From: Streptomyces davaonensis JCM 4913
GTDB lineage: Bacteria > Actinomycetota > Actinomycetes > Streptomycetales > Streptomycetaceae
DNA: 64,000 nt
NCBI RefSeq assembly: GCF_000349325.1
Contig: NC_020504.1
Location: 9,402,620-9,466,619, forward strand
Direction of reading: 5' to 3'
Position 1 is the stretch's first letter. Every line of letters starts with the position of its first letter. The notes beneath the pieces are model-generated. The model was given only the letters and a program-made list of their open reading frames with translations, made no database searches and was not told where the DNA came from. A program made the position numbers and the translations under genes. Below are positions 43,823-51,712 of the stretch, piece by piece.

Positions 43823-44736
43823 TGAACACCCGCAACCGTCCTGCCCGTTGGGCCTGACAGCGCTTCGGCAACGGTGCGGCCGGTGGTGACAGCGGTCAGA
43901 TAGCGCAACAGATCGTGCATGCGCACGCCGTTGGTGATCCGGTGGTCCTGCACCCGTGCACCGAATCGGTCAGCAAGCCGGTCCACCAGCGCCACGATGT
44001 CCCCAGGGTCCGCGATGTTCGTCCACCGGCGCACTCCGCCCGGCCAGACCCCCACGCCCTGGACCGGCGAGGGATCGAGCCGGTCAAAGATCATGCGCCG
44101 GATCCCCAGCGGTGACCCAAGGGTGATCAGATCCGTCACCGGCCACTTCGGATGCGCGCACAGGGCTTCATAGGCCACGACCGAGCCCAGGGAATGGCCC
44201 ACGAGTACCCGAGTATCGTCCGAGACCAGGGCTGCCACCTGCGCCTGTGCGGCACTCCGCAGCTCCGGCTCCGTCATATAGCGGCGGACCTGCTTCAACG
44301 CGAAGATCAACATCCGGTCCGAGACATAGCCGAAGTAGCGGGACCCGCTGAGCGCGTCCAGCGCGGCGCGTACCCGATCCGACAGCAGCAGACGAGACGC
44401 GCCATACGCGGCCCCGCCGAGCGTGCCCGGCTCGTCCGGGCCGGTCACAGCCCTATCCACCCGCGCCGCTTGCTCCCACCACGCCATGAGCAGTTCAGCC
44501 TCAAGACCCTCCTCGACATCTGTCTCGTCCCACGGGGGCAGTGACCAGCTTCGGGTGTCGGACGCGAGGAACAAGTGACCGTACGAGGCGCAGGCCACGG
44601 TCACCAGGTCTGCCGCAGAGTCCCGGCCCTGCGCCAGCCGTATGCCGTCCCGCAGACCTGGTGCGATGCTCAGCTCCAACGATTCAGGCCCGACGTACTC
44701 TTGTCCGATTCCGTGAACCACCACAACGTGAGCCAC
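43819..44736 (-). CDS. Alpha/beta-hydrolase (lipase-like) partner of the caspase-NACHT protein
   Basis: GTG 44736 gives VAHVVVVHGIGQEYVG, the usual family start; the frame is open to 44784, but the extra 16 residues look unconserved. The oxyanion motif is VVHGIGQ and the nucleophile elbow VLVGHSLGSVVAYEAL (Ser182 from this start). The acid is probably in NIADPGDIVALV and the His in VRMHDLLRYL. HGIGQ / GHSLGS proteins include lipases and esterases, often found beside NACHT or caspase genes in actinomycetes. Its stop overlaps the caspase start by 4 bp, so the two are made together. It may be an effector, a substrate of the caspase, or a regulator; this cannot be decided from sequence. Confidence 0.8.
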   Translation of the reverse strand: MAHVVVVHGIGQEYVGPESLELSIAPGLRDGIRLAQGRDSAADLVTVACASYGHLFLASDTRSWSLPPWDETDVEEGLEAELLMAWWEQAARVDRAVTGPDEPGTLGGAAYGASRLLLSDRVRAALDALSGSRYFGYVSDRMLIFALKQVRRYMTEPELRSAAQAQVAALVSDDTRVLVGHSLGSVVAYEALCAHPKWPVTDLITLGSPLGIRRMIFDRLDPSPVQGVGVWPGGVRRWTNIADPGDIVALVDRLADRFGARVQDHRITNGVRMHDLLRYLTAVTTGRTVAEALSGPTGRTVAGVQ

Positions 44737-44784
44737 AACTGATCCCCCCATTGCCCTGGCGGGCGCCCGCAGCAGGTACCCCAT

Positions 44785-45425
44785 AACTGGGTCCCATGCC
44801 GCGGCAGTGTCAGATCATCCCTGCATCTGGCATCCCCGGCGTAGTCGCTTCGTAAGCAAGGGACGTGCGGGCGTCCACTCTGCCGACGAAGACAGTGCGT
44901 AGGGGTGATTGCCGCAAAGGCCCGCCAGCGGCGGGACCTTGGGGTCGCAGAAAGGGTCGGAATCGTGCGCCCCGTGCCCTGAACTGGCCACTACGCCGCG
45001 GGCGGCTGCAACCGCCCCAGTGGTTCGCCTGGTTGGAGTCAGTGACAGGTGTCCGCTGGCCGCGGGTCGCCGGATCCGAACATCAGGGAGGCCTTGTGCC
45101 CGAGCCCCGTTCCGCCCTCTCCTGCGTGGAGCGAGGTACCCCGTCCCGTCGGCGCCTGGGTGGCGCCGAGGCCGTCGTCATCATTGTGCTGCCGCGCATC
45201 GCTCCGCCCGGCTCGGACGCGGCGGTGTCGGTGTCGCGAGGGCCGACGGTGGCGCGCACGAGGCCGGCGGGCGTATCGGTGGCAGGGCTCGGGCTGGCCA
45301 TGGGCGGCGACTCCTTGGGGCTTCGGCGTGGGCGGGGTCCCTGCCGCCCCGCCCACGCCGAAGGGGAAGGGGCGGGCGCCGGGGCGGCTCTGTCGTTGCC
45401 TGTCCCGTCCGGTGCGGTCGCTGCG
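44785..45425. other. Mostly non-coding region with a long perfect inverted repeat
   Basis: There is no convincing gene. It should contain the promoter of the hydrolase-caspase operon at its left edge. At 45321-45337 and 45347-45363 a perfect 17-bp inverted repeat (CTTCGGCGTGGGCGGGG and its complement) with a 9-nt loop makes a very stable stem, perhaps a terminator. The plus-strand frame across it is low quality. The sequence around 45200-45370 resembles 46870-47035. Confidence 0.5.
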
Positions 45426-45770
45426 ATGGTCATGAAGCTGCCCGGTCACAACGGTCACGCACTGGCGTCGATGGTGAAGTACGCGAAGATCAAAGCGGTC
45501 GCGGTGAGTGAGGACACCCGGGGCCGCGGGATCGGCACGGCTGTGCTGAAGCGGTGCGTGCAGGTCTACCGGCAGTTGGACTACATCCTGCTGTTCAGTG
45601 GGTTCGAGACCTCCCGCGCGCTCGGTCCCTACGACGAGCGGCGCGGGTTCACCGTCCTTGGTTCCCGGGACACGATCGATGTGGGCACGGTGCTGACCGG
45701 CGTGCCGATGCGCCTGGGAGCTGGCCCGGGAGAGACCTTCTTCCACCGGTGGCGAGGCCCCCACAGGTGA
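45426..45770 (+). pseudogene. GNAT-family acetyltransferase, probably 5'-truncated
   Basis: The frame reads KLPGHNGHALASMVKYAKIK, AVAVSEDTRGRGIGTAVLKR (acetyl-CoA motif RGRGIG), then FETSRALGPYDERRGFTVLG and GAGPGETFFHRW to a stop. The C-terminal two thirds of a GNAT fold is intact. A start is possible at ATG 45426, but family members have an extra N-terminal beta-alpha unit that is not found here; upstream is a hairpin-rich non-coding stretch. Confidence 0.55.
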
Positions 45771-45878
45771 CGTCCCCCTCGCTCGCTGTCGGCGCATCCC
45801 TCAAACACGGGACGCCGGCCCATGGAGGGGGGATGGCAAGCGGTCCGCAACCGTGCTCCCCAAGCCGGCCCGCCGGTG

Positions 45879-46262
45879 TCATGCGGTGCGCCAGGACTCC
45901 AGGCGCTGTGCGACGGTGCGGAGGTCGGCTTCCTGTGCGCGGACGGTGTGGGCGAGTTCGTACAGGTCGTCGTCCTTGGGCTTCAGGGGCTGGTGGGAGA
46001 GGTGCATGTACTGGCTGGTGCAGGCCCATCCGATGACGAGGTTGTAGTCGGTGAAGGGGCGCAGCAGCAGTGCGGTGTGCAGGAAGGTCGCAGCCCGTGC
46101 GGCGGGTTCTTCGTAGTGGAGGACGCCGCGTTCGCGCTCGAAGGTGTGCCGGCCGGCCATGAACCCCAGGGCGCCCCAGTCCGCGATGGGCACGTTCAGC
46201 GGGGAGATCGCGGACCGGATCTGCAGGACCCAGCCGACGTCGACACGGATGATCGGGCTCAC
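45879..46262 (-). CDS. Fic-like toxin of a type II toxin-antitoxin pair (127 aa)
   Basis: The protein aligns with small Streptomyces 'Fic family toxin' proteins: ISPLNVPIADWGALGFMAGR, RAATFLHTALLLRPFTDYNL, then VIGWACTSQYMHLS. RPFTDYNLVIGW occupies the position of the Fic motif HPFxxGNxR but lacks the His, Gly and Arg, so AMP-transfer chemistry is doubtful (Doc-like phosphotransfer also uses these residues). Its ATG overlaps the antitoxin stop (ATGA). It may be an inactive or divergent toxin, or act by another mechanism. Confidence 0.7.
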   Translation of the reverse strand: MSPIIRVDVGWVLQIRSAISPLNVPIADWGALGFMAGRHTFERERGVLHYEEPAARAATFLHTALLLRPFTDYNLVIGWACTSQYMHLSHQPLKPKDDDLYELAHTVRAQEADLRTVAQRLESWRTA

Positions 46263-46465
46263 CGCTGTCCTTCGGGGAAGCGGGCCGTGACACCGGGCAG
46301 GATCCGGGCGGCTTCGGCGACCGCGCCTTCGACGAAGGAGATCCGGTCGGCCTCCTCCACGGTCACGTCGTGCACGTGCTGCTTCAGGCTCCGGCCTGTG
46401 AGCGCCGCCCGCTCCCGCAGCCGAGCCATCTCTTCCTCGGTGAATTCCACGTTGAGTGCAGGCAT
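46259..46465 (-). CDS. Antitoxin, ribbon-helix-helix-like (68 aa)
   Basis: The small protein begins MPALNVEFTEEEMARLRERA followed by ALTGRSLKQHVHDV, a beta-strand plus two helices as in RHH antitoxins. The C-terminal half is helical and would wrap the toxin. It is first in the operon, coupled to the Fic-like gene. Immediately upstream are three evenly spaced GGTACC palindromes, the likely autorepression site. Confidence 0.7.
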   Translation of the reverse strand: MPALNVEFTEEEMARLRERAALTGRSLKQHVHDVTVEEADRISFVEGAVAEAARILPGVTARFPEGQR

Positions 46466-46474
46466 GGATCCCGC

Positions 46475-46504
46475 GGTACCGCTACTGGTACCTGATGTGG
46501 TACC
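46475..46504. promoter_or_regulatory. Candidate toxin-antitoxin operator: three GGTACC palindromes
   Basis: GGTACC occurs at 46475-46480, 46487-46492 and 46499-46504, exactly 12 bp apart, beginning 10 bp upstream of the antitoxin start. Evenly spaced short palindromes are typical of RHH antitoxin operators. Assignment is inferred from position. Confidence 0.6.
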
Positions 46505-47144
46505 GGACCGGGTGCGCCGAGGAATCGGGGGAGGAGTGCGCGAGCCGCCGGGGGGTGTGCCGGTCAGGGCGTGGAAGATCCGGCGTTGGGCGTGCGTGCT
46601 GGCGGGGAGGTGATCGGCCCGCAGCCGACGCTGCAGGTTCCGTCATTGCATCGGGTCGATGAAGCAGGGCCGCATGGAGAACAGGGCGTGGCGGCGTGCG
46701 TGGTCGATGGGGCTGCGGTGCGTGTCGAGGTGGTCGGCGGGCAGGACCAGGGCGTGCAGGGCGTCGGCACAGTCGTTGTGGCGGGTGAGTTCCGCGAGCA
46801 GGGACGACACGTTGTGACTGCTGACCGTGGTGCCCGTCGGGCGGGTGGCGGCGTGCAGGCCGCTGGGCATCGTTTGCCCGGCTCGGACACGGTGGCGTCG
46901 GCGCCGCGGGGGTCTGCGGGTGTGTTGATGGTCGGAGTGGGGTGGGTCAGGGTGCGGCTCCTCGTGGTTCGGCTGGGCGGGCTGGGGGCCTGCCGTCCCG
47001 CGCTCGCGGAAGGGGAGGGTGCGGGTGCGGGGTGGGAGTCGGCTGGGGTGTCTCAGAAGCCGTATCTCAGCCGATCCTGGAACCCGCAAGTCGAACGGAG
47101 TCCTGGTCGGGTGATCTTCCGGCCGTGCGCGCATGAAGGCAGCC
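46505..47144. other. Region with gene debris only
   Basis: No intact gene. A minus-strand frame ending at 46643 (SSLLAELTRHNDCADALHAL, then RHALFSMRPCFI) is weakly protein-like. At 47067-47113 lies the first copy of a 47-49 bp direct repeat that recurs at 49455-49503, encoding TPFDLRVPGS on the minus strand. Confidence 0.35.
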
Positions 47145-47448
47145 TCCTGGTAGAAGATCGCGGAAGCCCTCCGCCCGGTCTGCACGGCGCCGACCGAGGA
47201 AGCCGCCATGGAGCGGTTCCCGGAGTTCACCGAGGACGCCATCGAGAGCGCGAACGCCCGGATCCGCAAGGCCGTGCGCGCCCGCGGGCATTTCCCCACT
47301 GAGCAGGCCGCCCTCAAGTGCGTCCATGTGCGGTCATGAGCCTGGATTCGACCGGGAACGGCGCGAAACGCTGGACCAGGCGATGGAAGCCGGCCCTCCA
47401 GGCCATCGGCATCGCCTTCGACGGCCGCCTCACCGCAGCCCGGCAGTA
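47145..47448 (+). pseudogene. IS256-family transposase C-terminal fragment, frameshifted
   Basis: The frame reads AEALRPVCTAPTEEAAMERF, then AIESANARIRKAVRARGHFP and TEQAALKCVHV. It shifts frame and continues MSLDSTGNGAKRWTRRW, then FDGRLTAARQ and a stop near 47448. This is the standard tail of actinomycete IS256 transposases, with an internal deletion and one shift. Confidence 0.75.
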
Positions 47449-47740
47449 GCAGCAAACCCGCGAGTTGCACCACTTGCTGGACGCACCCGTCCGAGGCCGT
47501 TTGGGGAGAGGTCGTGGGGAGCGCCGCTCAACAGATGGGCCCTGTACGGGGTATGGCGCCGCACCCGGCGCCCGGTGCACACTGCGCAACGCGCGTAGAA
47601 ATGACATGCGGAGGAAATCTTCCGGTCCCCCGCGTGCAACCCGGCCCGCCTAGAACTGCCCTGCCGCGGCGGCGTGTCCCCACACACCTCCGGTGCGGTG
47701 CTCCGCGAACCTTCCGCAACCGCTCGCGAAAGGCACCTTC
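47449..47740. other. Upstream region of the secreted nuclease gene
   Basis: About 290 bp without a recognisable gene; the plus-strand frames here are short. It should contain the promoter of the gene starting at 47741. No clear operator is seen, and the CGCGAAAGGCA just before the ATG may serve as Shine-Dalgarno sequence. Confidence 0.4.
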
Positions 47741-49453
47741 ATGTCACCTCGTCACATACCTGTCAGACGCCCCCGCCGCATCGCCGCGCCCGGCGCCGCC
47801 TGCCTGGCCGCCGCCGTGGCGCTGGCCATGCTCACCACCGGCCCTGCGGCGCATGCCGCCGCCTCGGTTCCGTCGCAGGGATCGCCGACACAGCTCGACG
47901 TCGGCAACTGGAACGTCGAGTGGTTCGGCGCGCCGGACTTCGGCCCGACCGACGAGGCGCTTCAGCAGCAGAACGTCCGCGACGTCATGGCGGGCGCCGA
48001 CATGGACGTGTGGGGCCTGTCCGAGGTCGTCAGCACCTCGGCGTTCGACACCCTCGTGGCCGGCATGCCCGGGTACACCGGGGTCGTGGCCAACGACCCG
48101 GTCGTGACGAACGGTGCCCAGTACTACTCGGACTTCGGCAACACCGAGCAGAAGGTCGCCCTCGTCTGGCGCTCCAGCATGGCCACGCTGGTGAGCGCGA
48201 AGGTCATCCTGACCGGCCAGAACAGCAACTTCGCCGGCCGCCCGCCGGTGGAGTTCACGCTGCGCGGCACGTTCGACGGTGTCACCCGTGACCTCGTCTT
48301 CATCGTCCTGCACGCGAAGGCCGGGTCCACCACGGACGCGTGGAACCTGCGCAACCCGGCGTCGCAGGCCCTCAAGTCCTACCTCGACACGACCTACCCC
48401 ACCCAGAACGTCTTCGTCATCGGTGACTGGAACGACGACGTCGACACCTCCATCACCTCCGGCAAAGCTTCGCCGTACGCCAACTTCGTGAACGACGCGG
48501 CGCGTTACACGTTCCCGACGCGGGCCCTGTCGCTGGCGGGCGTGGCGTCGACGACGAGCTACCCGGACTTCATCGACCACCAGCTCACCACCAACGAGGT
48601 GCAGGCGAAGTACGTCGCCGGCTCGGCAACCGCGTTCCAGCCCCAGGCCTACGTCCCGAACTACGCGACGACGACCAGTGACCACTACCCGGTGCTGGCC
48701 CGCTACGACTTCGTCATCGGCGGTGGCGGCGCGAACCAGCAGCCCACGGCGTCGTACACGCACTCCTGCACCGCTCTCAACTGCACCTTCACCGATGGCA
48801 GCACCGACTCCGACGGCACCGTCGTGAGCCGCAGCTGGGACTTCGGCAACGGCCAGACCTCGACGGCGACGAACCCGACCGTGACCTACGCATCGGCCGG
48901 AACCTACGCGGTCTCGCTGACCGTGACGGACAACGGCGGGGCCACCCACACCACGACCCAGAACGTCACCGCCGGAGACGGCGGACCCGCCAACGTCATC
49001 ATCAACGAGGTGCTGGCCAACGAACCGGGCAGCAGCACCGCCGGCGAGGCCGTCGAGATCGTGAACACCGGTGGCACGGCCATCAGCATCGCCGGCTGGA
49101 CCCTCCGGGACGGGTCGGCGGTGCGGCACACGTTCGCGGCCGGTACGACGCTGCAACCCGGCAAGGCGATCACCGTGTTCGGCGCGGGCTCCTCGATTCC
49201 CGGTGGCATCGTGGCGGTGCCGGCCAGCACCGGCGGCCTCAGCCTGTCCAACAGCGGTGACCAGGTGATCCTGCGGGATTCGGCCGGAGCGACGGTCCAG
49301 TCGATGACCTACTCCTCAAGCCAGGCGGACTCCGACGGGGTGTCCATCAACCGAAGCCCGGACGGCTCGGCGACCGGCGGCTGGGTCAAGCACAACACCA
49401 TCAGCTCGCTGTCCCGCTCGCCCGGCCAGCGCGCCGACGGAACGGCGTACTGA
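47741..49453 (+). CDS. Secreted endonuclease/exonuclease/phosphatase-family nuclease with PKD and lamin-tail domains (570 aa)
   Basis: Signal peptide at 1-40 with a positively charged start and AAHA-A cleavage site. The EEP catalytic domain (about 50-330) shows WNVEWFG, a GLSEVV Glu, VFIVLHAKAG, FVIGDWNDD and TSDHYPVLARYD, all Mg-site and catalytic blocks. A PKD domain (about 345-425; SRSWDFGNGQTS, AGTYAVSLTVTDNGG) and a C-terminal LTD lamin-tail domain (about 432-550; VIINEVLANEPGS, VEIVNTGGTAISIAGW) follow. It should be an extracellular DNase or phosphodiesterase. It is a single gene, bounded by near-identical short repeats at 47067 and 49455, and may be cargo. Confidence 0.9.
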   Translation: MSPRHIPVRRPRRIAAPGAACLAAAVALAMLTTGPAAHAAASVPSQGSPTQLDVGNWNVEWFGAPDFGPTDEALQQQNVRDVMAGADMDVWGLSEVVSTSAFDTLVAGMPGYTGVVANDPVVTNGAQYYSDFGNTEQKVALVWRSSMATLVSAKVILTGQNSNFAGRPPVEFTLRGTFDGVTRDLVFIVLHAKAGSTTDAWNLRNPASQALKSYLDTTYPTQNVFVIGDWNDDVDTSITSGKASPYANFVNDAARYTFPTRALSLAGVASTTSYPDFIDHQLTTNEVQAKYVAGSATAFQPQAYVPNYATTTSDHYPVLARYDFVIGGGGANQQPTASYTHSCTALNCTFTDGSTDSDGTVVSRSWDFGNGQTSTATNPTVTYASAGTYAVSLTVTDNGGATHTTTQNVTAGDGGPANVIINEVLANEPGSSTAGEAVEIVNTGGTAISIAGWTLRDGSAVRHTFAAGTTLQPGKAITVFGAGSSIPGGIVAVPASTGGLSLSNSGDQVILRDSAGATVQSMTYSSSQADSDGVSINRSPDGSATGGWVKHNTISSLSRSPGQRADGTAY

Positions 49454-49454
49454 G

Positions 49455-49726
49455 TCAACCGATTTTGGAACCTGCAAGTCGAACGGAGTTCCGGCCAGGC
49501 TGACGTGGCGCGGCCACAGGCTGGTCGGGCCGTGGTTGAACATGCCGAGGGCCAGCAGCGTACGCAGTCGCCGCTGCGCCGCTGTGCAGATGTCGAGGCC
49601 CAGACCGCTGCGGAGCATAGGACCGTTCCTGCCGCGACGGGCGATCCCGGAGGCGGCGAGCGAGACGGTCTCCCGGGTGTAGGAGGCGCGCAGACGGGCG
49701 GCCTGGCGGCGAGGTGAGGCGGGCAC
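49455..49726 (-). pseudogene. N-terminal part of a conserved Streptomyces hypothetical gene
   Basis: The frame from 49726 reads RRQAARLRASYTRETVSLA, then LGLDICTAAQRRLRTLLALG, MFNHGP and GTPFDLQVPKS. I recognise this as a conserved Streptomyces hypothetical of mobile islands. Homology ends at the direct repeat (49455-49503), and the reading then continues through the nuclease gene in antisense. The gene is truncated at the repeat. Confidence 0.5.
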
Positions 49727-49788
49727 GGTGAATCCTTCGTCGTCACCCGGCCGATTGGATCACCACGCGAGCGTGTCAGGGGTGATGT

Positions 49789-50724
49789 TCAAGCGCGAAG
49801 TGGGTGCCCCACACCCTCTGTCGGTGGTGTAGAGCGTCCGGGCCTGCTCTGCCACACGGTCCAGTCCTTCGCAGACCGGCGCTCGGACCGTACCCCTGCA
49901 CGGCGCCGGTGGGTGAGCGACACACGGCGCCCGGCGCAACCACGGCCGGCAGAGCCCAGCTGTGCCGCGCACCGAAACAGCCAAGGCATCGCCGCCAACC
50001 GGTTCGCCGTACCCGTGCCTGGACCTCGGCGAGCCCTGCGCGCGGTGATCAGCAGGGTGGTGGGCCGGCAGCCTGCGTGGCGGGGGTCATGGAACTCCTG
50101 GGCCGAGGTGAGCCAGAGGCTGGCGCGGTCGAGGTGTTTCTCCCAGCGGTCGGCGTCGAAGTCCCAGCGGACGATGGGCAGCCGGGTGCGGTCGGGGAGG
50201 GTGATGCAGTCACGGCGAGGGCGGTCGTTGGCGGTGGGGCGCAGGCCGCCGCGCTGGGGGTGGGGGACGGAGAAGGCGAGGGTGCGCCCAGGGGTGAGGC
50301 GCTGGGCGATGGCCGGGAGCAGGAGTTCGGGGGCGACGAGGCCGATGGCTCCGAAGACGGAGTAGATGGCGTCGAAAGGTTCAGTGGAGGCTTGCAGGTA
50401 GTGCAGGGCATGGCCGGCGACGAAGGTGAGGTTGTTCAGCCGGCCTTAGTGGGAGCGGGCTCGGCGGACCTGCAGGCCGACCAGATCGACGCCGGTGACC
50501 TGGGCGCCGTGGCGGGTGGCGAGGTGGGCGGCGTTGTGGCCGGGGCCGCAGCCGAGTTCCAGCAGTCGCTTGCGGCACAGATCCGGTCCGAGAATCTCGG
50601 CGCCAGGCCCGCTGTGTGGCCGTGTGGTCCATTCCATGCGTCCGGGCACAGGCAACGGCGCGGCGGGGCTGGCCATGGTGCGCTTAAGGGCGTGGACGTA
50701 CCACGGGGACGCCTGGGCGAGCAC
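49789..50724 (-). pseudogene. Class I SAM-dependent methyltransferase interrupted by an in-frame TAA
   Basis: From GTG 50724 (next to the kinase stop) the frame reads VLAQASPWYVHALKRTMAS, the SAM motif RLLELGCGPGHNAAHLATRH and VTGVDLVGLQVRRARSH. A TAA at 50446-50448 follows where relatives have Tyr. The same frame then continues GRLNNLTFVAGHALHYLQAS, DAIYSVFGAIGLVAPELLLP and IVRWDFDADRWEKHLDRAS to the next stop at 49789. The rest is well conserved, so the change is recent, a sequencing error, or a read-through site. It is last in a three-gene operon. Confidence 0.75.
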
Positions 50725-50725
50725 G

Positions 50726-51637
50726 TCAGACCTCCAGGAGGTGGAGGACGTCGGTGAGGTGGCGGCGTACGGCCTTGATGTAGGCGGGGTCGGTGGCCGG
50801 GTCATTGATCCAGCGGATGGACTGTTCCATGAACCACTCGACGGCCCACATGCGGTGCCAGCCCAGGGCCCAGTTCTCGGCGGTGAGCCCGCCGCGCCGG
50901 GCGAGGGCGTCGGGGGGGCCGCCGGCGGTGACGTACTGCTCCAGGAAGGCACGCAGACGCACGGGGTCGGGGGCATCGAGGGTGCCATGCCAGCTGGCGA
51001 GGTCGAGCAGGCCAGGGCCGGTGAAGGCGCGGGCGAAGTCCAGCAGCCGCCAGCCGCGTTGGCCGATGTGGAGGCTGGTGGGGTGGAACTCGGAGTGCAC
51101 CCAGCCGAACGGAGCCACTGTTGCACCGGCCGAACGGGCCTCGGCGGCTTGGGTGATTCGGTCGAGCGCGTTCTCAATGCCGTCCGTATCCTGCCAGCGC
51201 TCCGCCTTGCGGAGCCGGGCGAGATGGTCCAGGGACCGGTTCGGCAGCATGCGAAGACTGGCCTGGTCGAGGACGGGCAGGGCGGGAGCCGTCCGGGTGC
51301 CGTGCAGGACCACGGCGGCGGCAGTGCCGTCGAGGTCGTTGGCGTCGCGGACGGCGGGGCCGAGGTCTTCCATGAGGATGCCGAGCCAGCCGTCCAGGAC
51401 GGCGGAGGCGTGAACCTGGGGAACGGGGACACCAAGAGCGTGCGCCCCACGGAGGATATGGTCTTCGCTGTCGAAGGGCCGCTTCGCGTACTTGAAGATC
51501 GTGGTGGTGGCGTCGGGGAAGGTCAGGCGCTCGACACCGGACATGGACCACACACGCACCTCCTTGCGCACGGCGGTGGTCTGTCCGGCGATGGTGAGCA
51601 GGCTGTCGAGGAGTTCGGCGCTGGGGTTCGCGGTCAC
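50726..51637 (-). CDS. APH/choline-kinase-like phosphotransferase (303 aa)
   Basis: Aminoglycoside-phosphotransferase fold: N-lobe VERLTFPDATTTIFKYAKRP (Lys of the ATP site), LGILMEDLGP hinge, and C-lobe catalytic loop FGWVHSEFHPTSLHI where HxDxxxxN is expected, so the catalytic Asp is Glu and the metal-binding Asn is altered. The LLDFARAF segment keeps the DFG-type Asp. The change may lower or redirect activity. GTG 51637 is used. It lies between an unknown gene upstream and a methyltransferase downstream, whose start is one base after its stop. Substrate unknown; a resistance or modification role is possible. Confidence 0.75.
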   Translation of the reverse strand: MTANPSAELLDSLLTIAGQTTAVRKEVRVWSMSGVERLTFPDATTTIFKYAKRPFDSEDHILRGAHALGVPVPQVHASAVLDGWLGILMEDLGPAVRDANDLDGTAAAVVLHGTRTAPALPVLDQASLRMLPNRSLDHLARLRKAERWQDTDGIENALDRITQAAEARSAGATVAPFGWVHSEFHPTSLHIGQRGWRLLDFARAFTGPGLLDLASWHGTLDAPDPVRLRAFLEQYVTAGGPPDALARRGGLTAENWALGWHRMWAVEWFMEQSIRWINDPATDPAYIKAVRRHLTDVLHLLEV

Positions 51638-51712
51638 GTGGGGCTCCAGGAGGTTGGGGCGTCCGGGGCGGGCGGGAGGTGCCGGCCCGCCCCGGAGCCT
51701 GGTGTGGCGGTG

